14,331 bases of DNA from Clostridiales bacterium. GTDB lineage: Bacteria; Bacillota; Clostridia; Oscillospirales; Oscillospiraceae. Below the pieces are notes generated by a model. The model saw nothing but the letters and a program-made list of their open reading frames with translations, had not been told where the DNA came from and searched no databases. The stretch spans positions 825 through 15,155 of the forward strand of contig DPHR01000110.1 of the NCBI GenBank assembly GCA_003522945.1, read 5' to 3'. Below are positions 1 to 7,451 of this stretch, piece after piece. The position numbers and the translations under genes are program-made. Within the stretch, counting starts at the first letter, position 1; every line of letters begins with the position of its first letter.

Positions 1-2013
1 GAGCCCGTAGGCAGCGCACACGTCGGGGTGGATCTGGCCGAGCGTGCCGAGGCGCGTATCGCCCGACCACACCGCGGCGCAGCGGCCGGGATGGAACGCG
101 GCGGTCTCCGTGTCAGCGGTGAAGCGCACGTCCGGGGTGCGGGCGGCGCACAGCAGCGCCTCCACCGCGCCCTTGAGCGCGAAGAAGTCCACATCGCCGC
201 CGTAAGCGCCGAGCGTGAGCACGGTGCGCTCGTCGGCCAGCACCTTGCCGGGCTGCTTCTTGTACACGGTCGCCATTTCATAGAGCTTCGCTTCCATGTT
301 GCGGCGGCTGAGGTTCGTGGACAGCACGCCGAGCATGGAGGGCAGCGCCGTCGTGCGCATGACGCTCGTATCCTCGCCGAGCGGGTTAAGGATGCGGTAG
401 TTATCGCGCAGCGGGGAGTCGGCGGGTACCTTGATCTTATCGAGGCTCGACGGGCTGACGAACGAATACGTCACGACCTCGGTATAGCCCATGGCGCGGC
501 AGGCCGTGCCGAGCTTCCGGACAAAGAGCGTCTTTTCGCTGTAGCCGCCCTGCGTGGCTGCGCCGCGGATGTCGGTGGCTTCGATCTTATCGTAGCCCCA
601 GAAGCGGGCGCACTCCTCGGCGATGTCGGCGAGCATGGTGCAGTCGCCGCGCCAGGAGGGGACGGTGAGCGTATTGCCGTTGAGCTCAAAGCCGAGCGAG
701 GTGAGCGTATCGGCCATGAACTTGCGCGGGATATCGGTGCCGAGCAGGGCATTGATGCGCTTGTCGTCCAGCTCGATGAACGTCGTCTCCGGCTCTTTGG
801 CAAGCACGTCGATCGTGCCGTCGTACACCTCGCCCGCGCCGAGCATTTCTACGAGCTCACACGCGCGGTCGACCGCCGGAACGGTGGCGAACAGGTCGAG
901 ACCCTTTTCAAACCGGCCGGAGGCGTCTGTGCGCATGCCGAGGGCGATGGCCGTTTTGCGGATGGAGTGGCCGAGGAAGTTGGCGCTCTCGAACACGATG
1001 GTCGTCGTTTCGTCGGTGATCTCGCTGTTCGCGCCGCCCATCACGCCCGCGAGCGCGACGGGGCCCTCGGGGTCGGCAATGACGAGCATGCCGGGCGTGA
1101 GAGCGTGGTCGTTGCCGTCGAGCGTCCGGAGAGATTCGCCCTCTTCGGCGCGGCGGACGATGATCTTGCCGTCGTGCAGGCAGGCGTAGTCGAACGCGTG
1201 CATCGGCTGGCCGTACTCGAGCATGACGTAGTTCGTGATATCGACGATGTTGTTGATCGGGCGCACGCCGGACGCGCGCAGGCGGCGGCGCATCCACTTC
1301 GGCGACGGGGCGATCTTGATATTTTTCACCATGCGCGCGGTGTAGCGCGGGCAGAGCTCAGCGTCCTTGATCTCCACGGAGAGCTTTTCATGGATATCGC
1401 CGTGGCCGGCGGTCACCGTGGGCTCGGCAAACGTCAGGGGCGTGTGGAACGTGCAGGCGCTCTCGCGGGCGAGACCGCGCACGGAAAGGCAGTCGGGGCG
1501 GTTGTTCGTGATCTCAAACTCCACGACGCTGTCGTTGAGACCGCAGACATCGCGGATATCGTCGCCGGGGACGCAGTCCTCTTCGAGGATGAAAATGCCG
1601 GCCTCGATCGCGTAGGGGAAGTCGCGCTGCTCAAGCCCCAGCTCGCCGAGCGAGCAGAGCATGCCCTCGCTGAGCTCGCCGCGCAGCTTGCCGGTGCGGA
1701 TCTCCTTGCCGCCGGGCAGCGTGCTGCCGTCGAGCGCGACGGGGACGAGATCGCCGATGTTGACGTTCTGCGCGCCGGTGACGATCTGGAGCTCGCGCTC
1801 GCCGCCGACGTCGATCTTGCAGACCCACATGTGGTCGGAGTTCGTGTGGCGCTCCATGGAGATCACACGCCCGACGACAACGCGGGAGATTTCGCTGCCG
1901 GTGACCTCCCAGCCCTCTACCTTGGAGCCGGACATGGTCATCGCGTCGCAGTATTCCTTATCGGGGGCGCCGATGGTCGTATATTCCCCCAGCCATTCTC
2001 TCGAAAGTTTCAT
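1..2013 (-). CDS. pheT: Phenylalanine--tRNA ligase beta subunit (3' end beyond the window)
   Basis: Beta subunit of the (alpha-beta)2 cytoplasmic Phe-tRNA synthetase. The reading frame is open from its ATG (complement 2011-2013) to the left edge, giving 671 codons. The family is usually about 790-800 aa, so roughly the last 125 residues, including the C-terminal anticodon-binding (FDX-ACB) domain, lie outside. The N-terminus (MKLSREWLGEY) is typical. An EMAP-like tRNA-binding domain follows at about residues 40-155 (HTNSDHMWVCKIDVG, VTGAQN). The B3/B4 editing region contains EITNNRPDCLS, and the B5/core-like region contains FARFWGYDKI-type sequence and LNPLGEDTSVMRTT. The ribosome binding site AAGGAGG lies 7 nt before the ATG and overlaps the pheS stop. 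The start is 12 nt downstream of pheS, so the two genes form one operon. No disruption is visible. Confidence 0.97.
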   Translation of the reverse strand, partial: MKLSREWLGEYTTIGAPDKEYCDAMTMSGSKVEGWEVTGSEISRVVVGRVISMERHTNSDHMWVCKIDVGGERELQIVTGAQNVNIGDLVPVALDGSTLPGGKEIRTGKLRGELSEGMLCSLGELGLEQRDFPYAIEAGIFILEEDCVPGDDIRDVCGLNDSVVEFEITNNRPDCLSVRGLARESACTFHTPLTFAEPTVTAGHGDIHEKLSVEIKDAELCPRYTARMVKNIKIAPSPKWMRRRLRASGVRPINNIVDITNYVMLEYGQPMHAFDYACLHDGKIIVRRAEEGESLRTLDGNDHALTPGMLVIADPEGPVALAGVMGGANSEITDETTTIVFESANFLGHSIRKTAIALGMRTDASGRFEKGLDLFATVPAVDRACELVEMLGAGEVYDGTIDVLAKEPETTFIELDDKRINALLGTDIPRKFMADTLTSLGFELNGNTLTVPSWRGDCTMLADIAEECARFWGYDKIEATDIRGAATQGGYSEKTLFVRKLGTACRAMGYTEVVTYSFVSPSSLDKIKVPADSPLRDNYRILNPLGEDTSVMRTTALPSMLGVLSTNLSRRNMEAKLYEMATVYKKQPGKVLADERTVLTLGAYGGDVDFFALKGAVEALLCAARTPDVRFTADTETAAFHPGRCAAVWSGDTRLGTLGQIHPDVCAAYGL

Positions 2014-2025
2014 GTCGCTACCTCC

Positions 2026-3051
2026 TTAAAACTGGGACAGGAACCGGGTGTCGTTTTCGTACAGCAGGCGCATGTCGCTGATCTGGAAGCGGCGCATGAC
2101 GAGACGCTCGAGACCGACGCCGAACGCGAAGCCGGAGTAGACCGTCGGGTCGATGCCGCTCATTTCGAGCACGCGCGGGTGTACCATGCCGGCGCCGAGC
2201 AGCTCGATCCAGCCTTCACCCTTGCACACGCGGCAGCCCTTGCCGTGGCACTCAAAGCACTGCACGTCCATCTCGCAGCTCGGCTCGGTGAACGGGAAGT
2301 GGTGCGGGCGGAAGCGGGTCACGGTATCGGGACCGTAGAGCTTTTTCATCAGGGTGTTGAGCGTGCCCTTGAGATCGCCCATCGTGATGCCCTTGTCGAT
2401 GACAAGGCCCTCGATCTGGTGGAACATCGGGGAATGGGTCGCGTCGATCTCGTCCTTGCGGTACACACGGCCCGGGGACAGAATGCGGATCGGCGGGCGG
2501 GAGCTCTCCATCACGCGCACCTGCACCGGGGAGGTCTGGCAGCGGAGATGGACCTGCTCGTCCTCGGTGATATAGAACGTATCCGTCCACTCGCGGACGG
2601 TGTGGTTCTCAGGGATGTTCAGACGGTCAAAGTCGTAGTTGGAAAGCTCGATCTCCGGGCCGTCCACGATGGAAAAGCCCATGCCGATGAATATATCAAC
2701 GACTTCGTCGAGCACGGTGTTCATAACGTGCTTCTTGCCGAGAGAGATCTCCTTGCCGGGCATCGTCACGTCGAGCGTTTCGGCGCGGAGCTTTGCCTCC
2801 TGCAGACGCGCGGCAAGCGCGCTCTTGCGGCTTTCGATCTCGTTTTCCAGCTCGCTGCGGACCTCGTTCGCAAGCTGGCCGATCACGGGACGCTCCTCGG
2901 CGGAGAGCTTGCCCATCTGTTTCAGAATGGCGGTCAGCTCACCCTTTTTGCCGAGATACCGGACGCGCAGCGCTTCGAGCGAGTCCATGTCCACGGCTTC
3001 TTCGATCGCCTGGCGGGACGCTTCCCGCAGGCTTTCCAGCATTTTCTTCAT
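2026..3051 (-). CDS. pheS: Phenylalanine--tRNA ligase alpha subunit
   Basis: Catalytic alpha subunit of Phe-tRNA synthetase, 341 aa, the normal length. The start is ATG at complement 3049-3051, preceded by AGGAGG about 6 nt upstream. A longer in-frame start at 3222 is rejected because that extension runs through the T-box leader. The protein has an N-terminal coiled-coil arm (about residues 1-85, with RYLGKKGELT), class II motif 2 (GRVYRKDEIDATHSPMFHQIEG), a cysteine-rich knob as in Bacillus-type PheS (CFECHGKGCRVCKGEGW) and motif 3 (GFAFGVGLERL). The alanine in GFAFG is the wild-type residue of the phenylalanine pocket. It is first gene of the pheST operon and is controlled by the T-box leader upstream. 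Confidence 0.98.
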   Translation of the reverse strand: MKKMLESLREASRQAIEEAVDMDSLEALRVRYLGKKGELTAILKQMGKLSAEERPVIGQLANEVRSELENEIESRKSALAARLQEAKLRAETLDVTMPGKEISLGKKHVMNTVLDEVVDIFIGMGFSIVDGPEIELSNYDFDRLNIPENHTVREWTDTFYITEDEQVHLRCQTSPVQVRVMESSRPPIRILSPGRVYRKDEIDATHSPMFHQIEGLVIDKGITMGDLKGTLNTLMKKLYGPDTVTRFRPHHFPFTEPSCEMDVQCFECHGKGCRVCKGEGWIELLGAGMVHPRVLEMSGIDPTVYSGFAFGVGLERLVMRRFQISDMRLLYENDTRFLSQF

Positions 3052-3080
3052 GGCTTCCTCCTGTATTGATGAATACTTAA

Positions 3081-3125
3081 AAACAAAAAATAAAAGCCTC
3101 TCATCCCACAAAAGGGACGAAAGGC
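3081..3125 (-). terminator. T-box intrinsic terminator
   Basis: A 12-bp stem pairs 3114-3125 with 3096-3107 (two G-U wobbles in the RNA, 6-nt loop). It is followed on the minus strand by TTTTATTTTTTG. It lies directly after the T-box sequence and about 30 nt before pheS, and forms the off state of the leader. Confidence 0.95.
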
Positions 3126-3325
3126 ATGCTTCCGCGGTACCACCCACATTCGGAGCTTTTGAAAAACTCCGCTCTCTCGCGCTGTAACGGGCGCGGCCCG
3201 CCGGGGATTGGCCGGCGCTCACGGGCGAACTATACGGAGACTTTTCCGCGGGGCGCTCTCAGCCGGCGACGCCCTTCTCTGCTGCGGCGGTATTCCGTCA
3301 TATTCCCGATCAACGCGAAATAACA
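3085..3325 (-). promoter_or_regulatory. T-box leader (tRNA-Phe-sensing riboswitch) of pheST
   Basis: On the minus strand the leader carries the hallmark T-box sequence GGGTGGTACCGCGG (complement 3132-3145), which pairs with the acceptor end of uncharged tRNA in the antiterminator. A terminator hairpin follows. Upstream is a Stem I-like structure with an AGAGAA-type loop and a GGCTGAGAG motif (about 3252-3280). A TTC triplet (complement 3227-3229) followed by GCCCGTGAGC sits at the expected specifier position near the 3' side of Stem I, matching Phe. The known mechanism for the family is that uncharged tRNA-Phe stabilises the antiterminator and allows pheST transcription. The exact 5' limit is estimated from the promoter. 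Confidence 0.95.
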
Positions 3326-3330
3326 TATTC

Positions 3331-3359
3331 TTTATACCATAGTGCGCGCCGGTTCGCAA
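3331..3359 (-). promoter_or_regulatory. Sigma-A-type promoter of the pheST T-box transcript
   Basis: The -35 is TTGCGA (complement 3354-3359), the spacer is 17 bp and the -10 is TATAAA (complement 3331-3336). Transcription would start near 3324, just before Stem I of the T-box. It lies back-to-back with the nnrD promoter. Confidence 0.8.
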
Positions 3360-3367
3360 GAATAAAT

Positions 3368-3396
3368 TTGACGAATGGCGCGCGGGAATCTATAAT
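3368..3396 (+). promoter_or_regulatory. Sigma-A-type promoter of the nnrD-lipoprotein-alr cluster
   Basis: The -35 is TTGACG (3368-3373), the spacer is 17 bp and the -10 is the consensus TATAAT (3391-3396). The predicted start near 3403 excludes translation starts upstream of that point and supports the GTG start of nnrD at 3431. Confidence 0.88.
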
Positions 3397-3430
3397 GTAT
3401 TTTGGAATTTTATCGGAGAGGGTGAAAGCC

Positions 3431-4309
3431 GTGGACGGGAATATGCCGGAGACCGTGCGCGTATACTGGGATCGCGGCGGCGTGTCCGTGCCGCGGCGCC
3501 GAGCCGAAACGCACAAGGGCGATTACGGAAAGCTCCTCATCGTCGGCGGAAGCGTCGGGTATACCGGCGCGCCGAATCTCTGCGCGCGCTCGGCGGTGCG
3601 CTCGGGCGCAGGGCTCGTATATCTCGGCGTGCCGGAAGCGATCTGGAACGTGTGCGCCGTGAAAAACGACGAGGCCATGCCGTTTCCTCTTCCGTGCGAT
3701 GCTTCCGGAAAGCTCACCGCGGACGCGCTCTCTCCGCTGCGGGAGTATTATGACCGCTGCGGCGTGCTCGCGCTCGGCCCCGGTCTCGGCCGGAGCGAGG
3801 GGACGGCGGCTCTCGCCGCCGCGCTCATCCGAAAGTTTCCCGGAAAGATTGTCCTCGATGCGGACGCGCTCTGGGCGGCATCCCTTGTACCGGACATCCT
3901 GCGCGAGGCGAAGAGCGAGATCGTTATCACGCCGCACGAGGGGGAGTTTCTCCGTCTCGGCGGCTCGCTGGAAAACGGGCGCGAGCGCGGCGCGTGGGAG
4001 TTTGCGCGGCGGTACGGCTGCATCACGGTACTCAAGGGCCACCGCACGATCATCGCGCACCCCGCCGGGCGGATGTACGTCATTGAGGCGGGCAATCCCG
4101 GCATGGCGAAGGGCGGCAGCGGCGACGTGCTGACCGGCGTCACGGCGGCGCTGCTCGGGCAGATGGAGACGGAGAGGGCGGCCGTCACCGCGTGCGCCGT
4201 CCATGCCGGGGCGGGCGACGTGTGCGCGCAAAAGCTCGGCGAATACGGCATGACGCCCTCGGACATCATCGAAGAACTGCCGTATATTTTCAAAACGATC
4301 ACGGAGTAA
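3431..4309 (+). CDS. nnrD: ADP-dependent NAD(P)H-hydrate dehydratase
   Basis: Repairs damaged NADH/NADPH by dehydrating the S-hydrate, using ADP (YjeF C-terminal/carbohydrate kinase-like family); a cytoplasmic enzyme. About 292 aa. Family motifs in order are KGDYGKLLIVGGS, a glycine-rich LGPGLGR, KIVLDADAL, ITPHEGEFLRL, VLKGHRTII and the signature NPGMAKGGSGDVLTG near the C-terminus. The N-terminal epimerase (NnrE) domain found in fused versions is absent, so this is the stand-alone dehydratase. GTG at 3431 is chosen because GGAGAGGG lies 8 nt before it and because starts further upstream fall inside the promoter. An ATG four codons on (3443) is an alternative. The lipoprotein gene begins 5 nt after its stop. 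Confidence 0.95.
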   Translation: MDGNMPETVRVYWDRGGVSVPRRRAETHKGDYGKLLIVGGSVGYTGAPNLCARSAVRSGAGLVYLGVPEAIWNVCAVKNDEAMPFPLPCDASGKLTADALSPLREYYDRCGVLALGPGLGRSEGTAALAAALIRKFPGKIVLDADALWAASLVPDILREAKSEIVITPHEGEFLRLGGSLENGRERGAWEFARRYGCITVLKGHRTIIAHPAGRMYVIEAGNPGMAKGGSGDVLTGVTAALLGQMETERAAVTACAVHAGAGDVCAQKLGEYGMTPSDIIEELPYIFKTITE

Positions 4310-4314
4310 AGATC

Positions 4315-4851
4315 ATGAAGCGGACGATTTTGTTCGCACTGATGATACCCCTGCTGCTCACCGGCTGCGGTGCGCGGCGGGACGCGGAGAACTGGAAAGC
4401 GTTTGCCGAGACGGTCGAGACCGCGGAGCGGATATCGTTCCACGCGGAGATCACCGCGCACTGGGAGGACAGCTCCGCCTCGTTCGGCGCGGGCGTCGCG
4501 CGTGCGGGCGGCGAAACGCACATCACGCTCACCGCGCCGGAGACCGTTTCCGGCATCACCGTCCGCGCGAAGGACGGCGAGACGGCGGTGGAGTTTGACG
4601 GCGTGATCCTCTCGCTCGACGCCGGGCGGAGTGAAACGCTCTCTCCCTGCGGCGCGCCGCAGCGCATGCTCGCCGCGCTCACGCAGGGCACGATGGAATA
4701 CTGCGTCTCGTCCTCGGCAGCCTTCACCGGCCCGGACGGCGAGAGCGCAACGCTCTGGCGGGACGAAACCGGCGCGCTCACCGGCGCGGAGATCACCCGC
4801 GACGGGCGGAAGATCCTGACGCTGGAGATCACGGATTGGGTCATGGAGTAA
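4315..4851 (+). CDS. Small predicted lipoprotein between nnrD and alr
   Basis: 178 aa. The N-terminus is a lipoprotein signal: a positive start (MKR), a hydrophobic stretch and the lipobox LLTGC with Cys18 as the predicted lipidation site. This would anchor the protein to the outer face of the membrane. The mature part is beta-prone, with many Thr/Ser/Glu residues and alternating charged and hydrophobic positions, and ends in TLEITDWVME. No enzymatic motif is recognised. Position suggests kinship with the YdcC-type (LolA-like) lipoproteins next to alr in bacilli, but this protein is only about half as long, so that link is inference. GGAG overlapping the nnrD stop serves as ribosome binding site and suggests co-translation. 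Confidence 0.85.
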   Translation: MKRTILFALMIPLLLTGCGARRDAENWKAFAETVETAERISFHAEITAHWEDSSASFGAGVARAGGETHITLTAPETVSGITVRAKDGETAVEFDGVILSLDAGRSETLSPCGAPQRMLAALTQGTMEYCVSSSAAFTGPDGESATLWRDETGALTGAEITRDGRKILTLEITDWVME

Positions 4852-4982
4852 GGCTCCCTTGTGTAAAGGGAGCTGGCAGCCGGCAGGCTGACTGAGGGAT
4901 TGTCCTTTTCGGCTTTCTGAAAATCCGACAACCCCTCCGGCAAAACAGAAAGTTTTGCCACCTCCCCTTACACAGGGGAGGC
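4852..4982. repeat. 131-bp palindromic interspersed repeat (MITE-like)
   Basis: Imperfect terminal inverted repeats of about 23 bp: 4852-4874 (GGCTCCCTTGTGTAAAGGGA...) against 4960-4982 (...TTACACAGGGGAGGC). A second inner inverted pair, AGGGATTGTC/GACAACCCCT, means the whole element can fold into a long hairpin. A separate small hairpin (GGCAAAAC/GTTTTGCC) lies in the right arm. It begins directly after the lipoprotein stop codon and ends 25 nt before alr. It encodes no protein. The form fits a short non-autonomous mobile repeat; copy number in the genome cannot be seen from here. Confidence 0.8.
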
Positions 4983-5007
4983 TTCAAGCAGAAAGGAGCA
5001 TCCTTTT

Positions 5008-6147
5008 ATGGATACACGAAAGACAAGGACCTGGGCGGAGGTTTCGCTCGGCGCGCTGCGGCACAATGTGGAGGAAATGCAGCGCGCGCTGCCGGACGGC
5101 TGCGGGCTGCTCGGCGTCGTAAAGGCAGATGCCTACGGCCACGGCGCTTCCGAGATCGCCGCGGCGCTGCGTGAGTGCGGCTGCCGGTATCTCGCCGTCG
5201 CCTGCCCGCAGGAGGCGCTTGCTCTCCGTCAGGCCGGAGAGACGATGCCCATTCTCATTCTCGGCGCGGTGGACGCGGCGTTCGCGTCCGACATGGCGGC
5301 GAACGACATCACGCTCTCCGTGGAATGTGCCGAAAAGGGCCGTGCCCTCTCCGCGGCGCTGCGCGGCGGCGAGCGGCTCCGGATCCACCTGAAGCTCGAC
5401 ACCGGCATGGGGCGTCTCGGCTTTCGCGTGCAGGACGAGACCGCGCTGCGCGAGGCCGCCGCGGTAGCACAGCTGCCGAATCTGGACGCCGAGGGGGTTT
5501 TCACCCACTTCTCCGTTTCCGACACGCCCGGCGAGGAGGAATATACCGCCGCGCAGCTCGCGCTGTTTCTCTCCGCGGTCGAAAAGCTGGAAGCCATGAC
5601 CGGCCGCCGGTTCCCGCTGCGCCACTGCGCCAACTCCGGCGCGGTGCTTTCGTGGCGCGATAAGGGCGCGGCGCTCGATCTCGTCCGCCCCGGCCTTCTC
5701 ACCTACGGCGTTTACCCGGACAGCGAGCGCGGCGGGCTTTCGCTCACGCCGGTCATGGCGCTCAAAAGCCGCGTGAGCGCGATCACGCATCACAAGAAGG
5801 GCGACTCGATCAGCTACGGCCGCACATGGACGGCGGAGCGCGACTGCACGCTCGCGGTGCTCCCCGTCGGGTACGCGGACGGTTTGCAGCGCTGCCTTTC
5901 CGGAAAGCTTGAGGTGCTGCTGCGCGGGAAGCGCGTAAAGCAGGTCGGGCGCATCTGCATGGACATGTGCATGCTGGATGTGACCGATATCCCGGACGCC
6001 GCCGTGGGCGACGTTGTCACGGTGTTCGGCTGCGGGGACGACGGCGCGCCGACAGTCGCGGAGCTTGCCGCGCTCGCCGGGACGATCCCCTATGAGCTGC
6101 TCTGCGGCGTATCGCTGCGCGTGCCGCGCATTTATACGGAAAATTGA
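5008..6147 (+). CDS. alr: Alanine racemase
   Basis: PLP-dependent interconversion of L- and D-alanine for peptidoglycan precursors; a cytoplasmic dimer. 379 aa, the usual length. The PLP lysine is K39 in VVKADAYGHG. The TIM barrel continues with LKLDTGMGRLGF, HCANSGAVL and LVRPGLLTYGVYP. The C-terminal beta domain has the second catalytic-base tyrosine context SYGRTW, followed by VLPVGYADG and GRICMDMCMLDV. AAGGAG lies 9 nt before the ATG. It is the last gene of the nnrD-lipoprotein-alr set. The repeat between the lipoprotein gene and alr may insulate or modulate alr expression. The toxin-antitoxin pair that often follows alr in bacilli is absent here. Confidence 0.98.
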   Translation: MDTRKTRTWAEVSLGALRHNVEEMQRALPDGCGLLGVVKADAYGHGASEIAAALRECGCRYLAVACPQEALALRQAGETMPILILGAVDAAFASDMAANDITLSVECAEKGRALSAALRGGERLRIHLKLDTGMGRLGFRVQDETALREAAAVAQLPNLDAEGVFTHFSVSDTPGEEEYTAAQLALFLSAVEKLEAMTGRRFPLRHCANSGAVLSWRDKGAALDLVRPGLLTYGVYPDSERGGLSLTPVMALKSRVSAITHHKKGDSISYGRTWTAERDCTLAVLPVGYADGLQRCLSGKLEVLLRGKRVKQVGRICMDMCMLDVTDIPDAAVGDVVTVFGCGDDGAPTVAELAALAGTIPYELLCGVSLRVPRIYTEN

Positions 6148-6162
6148 CCTCTTTCCTGGCAA

Positions 6163-6193
6163 AAGAAGGGATGGCCGCGCGCCATCCCTTCTT
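6163..6193. terminator. Bidirectional terminator between alr and the methyltransferase gene
   Basis: A perfect 13-bp stem (6163-6175 with 6181-6193, 5-nt loop) sits between two convergent genes. It is followed by TCTCTTT on the plus strand and by TTTTGCC on the minus strand. Confidence 0.85.
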
Positions 6194-6198
6194 TCTCT

Positions 6199-6834
6199 TT
6201 ATTCGGCATTCTTCCGCAGCAGGACTGTGAGCTCCCCGCTGGTACCTGTGATCTCACGCCTTGTCCCCTCCGGGACGATGGCGCGCACCGTTTCCGCCGT
6301 ATACGGATGGAACACCATCCCCTTCCATTTCCCGGCGGTATACACGTAGTCTCCGTCCGCGTTTACACGGTGCGGTTCCGTCCGGTATTCTTCGTCCAGC
6401 GGGTCCAGCGTGAAGATCACGATGCCGCCCAGCTTCGTGATGCGGCAGAGCTCCTTTACCGCCGCGGCAGCCTCCGCGCGGGGCAGATGATCCAGAACGT
6501 CCCGGCAGACCACGCCGTCAAATGTCCCGTCGGCGTATCCGGTCGAGAGGATACCGGCGGTTTTCAGCTCTGCCGCCAACGCCGCTTTCTCCAGCAGGGT
6601 CTGCGCGATCTCCACGGCGTGCGATGAAACATCAAAGCCGCAGACAGAAAAGCCGTTTGCGGCGAGCTTCATCGCATACGCCCCGCAGCCGCAGCCCGCG
6701 TCACAGACGGTTTTGACGCCGTGCCGGTGCAGCGCACTGATCAGCGCATCCGGTGCCATATCAATCGATTGAACATATCCCGCGACCCGCTCCGGATCGA
6801 CCCGTTTCCAGGAGTGTTCCCAAAAGCGTTCCAT
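6199..6834 (-). CDS. Class I SAM-dependent methyltransferase
   Basis: 211 aa with the Rossmann-fold methyltransferase pattern: motif I CDAGCGCGAYAMKLA (about residues 41-55), the acidic end of beta-2 in GFDVS, a post-I/motif IV region CRDVLDHLP and LGGIVIFTLD. It most resembles the UbiE/Methyltransf_11 group; the substrate cannot be read from the sequence. The start is ATG at complement 6832-6834 with AGGAGAG upstream at a rather long spacing. A longer in-frame extension to 6945 is rejected because it translates the repeat at 6873-6973. The gene is monocistronic and convergent with alr, and the repeat plus tRNA fragment lie immediately upstream. Confidence 0.9.
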   Translation of the reverse strand: MERFWEHSWKRVDPERVAGYVQSIDMAPDALISALHRHGVKTVCDAGCGCGAYAMKLAANGFSVCGFDVSSHAVEIAQTLLEKAALAAELKTAGILSTGYADGTFDGVVCRDVLDHLPRAEAAAAVKELCRITKLGGIVIFTLDPLDEEYRTEPHRVNADGDYVYTAGKWKGMVFHPYTAETVRAIVPEGTRREITGTSGELTVLLRKNAE

Positions 6835-6872
6835 AGTATTTCTTTCTCTCCTACTGCCCGGAATAAAAACCC

Positions 6873-6973
6873 AATCGAAGCCGAGCGGAGCGGGTTCGAT
6901 TCGGAAAAGGAAGAAGGAGCTAACATAGTGCAGTTTTCGCCGCAAGGCGGAAACGGAACGGTGTTGGCTCCTT
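6873..6973 (-). repeat. Two-hairpin structured repeat, variant A, copy 1
   Basis: 101 nt, differing at only 2 positions from 8884-8984. Read on the minus strand it has a long interrupted hairpin (AAGGAGCCAACA with TGTTAGCTCCTT, capped by an inner stem with a GCAA-type loop). A pyrimidine linker (CTTCCTTTTCC) follows, then a second hairpin AATCGAA...TTCGATT followed by GGGTTTTTATT. The second hairpin plus T-run resembles a terminator. It lies 9 nt beyond the 3' end of the tRNA-Arg fragment. Confidence 0.88.
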
Positions 6974-6982
6974 CTGACGTCC

Positions 6983-7025
6983 TGGCACGCCTGCCCGGGC
7001 TCGAACCGGGGACCTCGGGCTTAGG
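6983..7025 (-). pseudogene. Truncated tRNA-Arg gene: 3' half only (candidate attachment site)
   Basis: 43 nt identical to the 3' end of the intact tRNA-Arg(CCT) at 9103-9179. It covers the discriminator base and encoded CCA, the acceptor 3' strand, the T arm and the 3' side of the anticodon arm, and stops inside the anticodon loop. No D arm or 5' acceptor strand follows, so it cannot make a tRNA. A 43-bp exact repeat ending within the tRNA is what site-specific integration into a tRNA gene leaves behind. A deletion-bearing duplicate of the tRNA is the alternative. Confidence 0.85.
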
Positions 7026-7433
7026 CGCAGAAATGTATCATTTCCATCTGAGACAATTCTAGCCACGAATCGTTAAGAAATGATGCAGAAACGGGCAGAA
7101 ATCAGACGGTTATAATTGTTATAAGTGCGTTCGAGTCAAAACGGGATTGCCAGAAACAAATCTTGTTCGTTAGAAAAAATAGTGCTGTGTTAGATAAAAA
7201 TTAGAAATATCTAATAAAAACGTTAGGTATCATTTCCCTAGTGGTCATTTTAGGGGAAATCAGCATCAAAGTCAATATCAATTTATCCTGCTTAGTCGTA
7301 TATCCAATTTCAAATCTCCCTGTTCATCAAGTTTGTATAAACGCAGGCATTGCTTGCCAAGTGTAAACTCAGCTGCCCTGCCGCTCTTGCTCACGGTGTT
7401 TCTGAAAATGCAGTTCACATGTAGCAGAGAGAA
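7026..7433. other. AT-rich stretch without a convincing gene
   Basis: Clearly lower GC than the flanking chromosome. Several short inverted repeats are visible: TATCATTTC/GAAATGATG (about 7035-7085), TTAGATA/TATCTAA (7190-7214) and ATTTCCC/GGGGAAAT (7232-7260). Only a short minus-strand reading frame (7278-7451) is present. The stretch may hold the decayed end of an acquired element; no integrase or transposase motif was recognised. Confidence 0.6.
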
Positions 7434-7451
7434 ATGTTGACATTTCAACAT
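7278..7451 (-). pseudogene. Possible gene remnant, 57 codons
   Basis: An open frame on the minus strand ending FTLGKQCLRLYKLDEQG...LSRIN with the stop at 7278-7280. The C-terminal 40 residues have coding-like composition, but no family is recognised. Its only ATG lies inside the MarR operator and has no ribosome binding site, and a stop codon precedes it directly. It is therefore more likely the tail of a lost gene than a functional one. A hairpin follows its stop (7232-7260). Confidence 0.25.

Noticed and set aside
28..3069. A 1013-codon open frame on the plus strand across the pheST region
   Set aside because: It is antisense to pheT and pheS, which match known families over their full length. 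Its product is a low-complexity Ala/Arg/His/Asp-rich sequence, as expected from the complement of GC-rich genes.
3052..3222. Extension of pheS to an upstream start at 3222
   Set aside because: The extension is the T-box leader and terminator; the true start with AGGAGG is at 3051.
3410..4521. Long minus-strand frames opposite nnrD and the lipoprotein gene
   Set aside because: Shadow frames with Arg/Ala/Ser-rich composition and no family motifs; the plus-strand genes are clear.
6835..6945. N-terminal extension of the methyltransferase (RKLHYVSSFFLFRIEPAPLG-type sequence)
   Set aside because: It translates the structured repeat at 6873-6973; the same peptide appears from the unrelated copy at 8884-8984.
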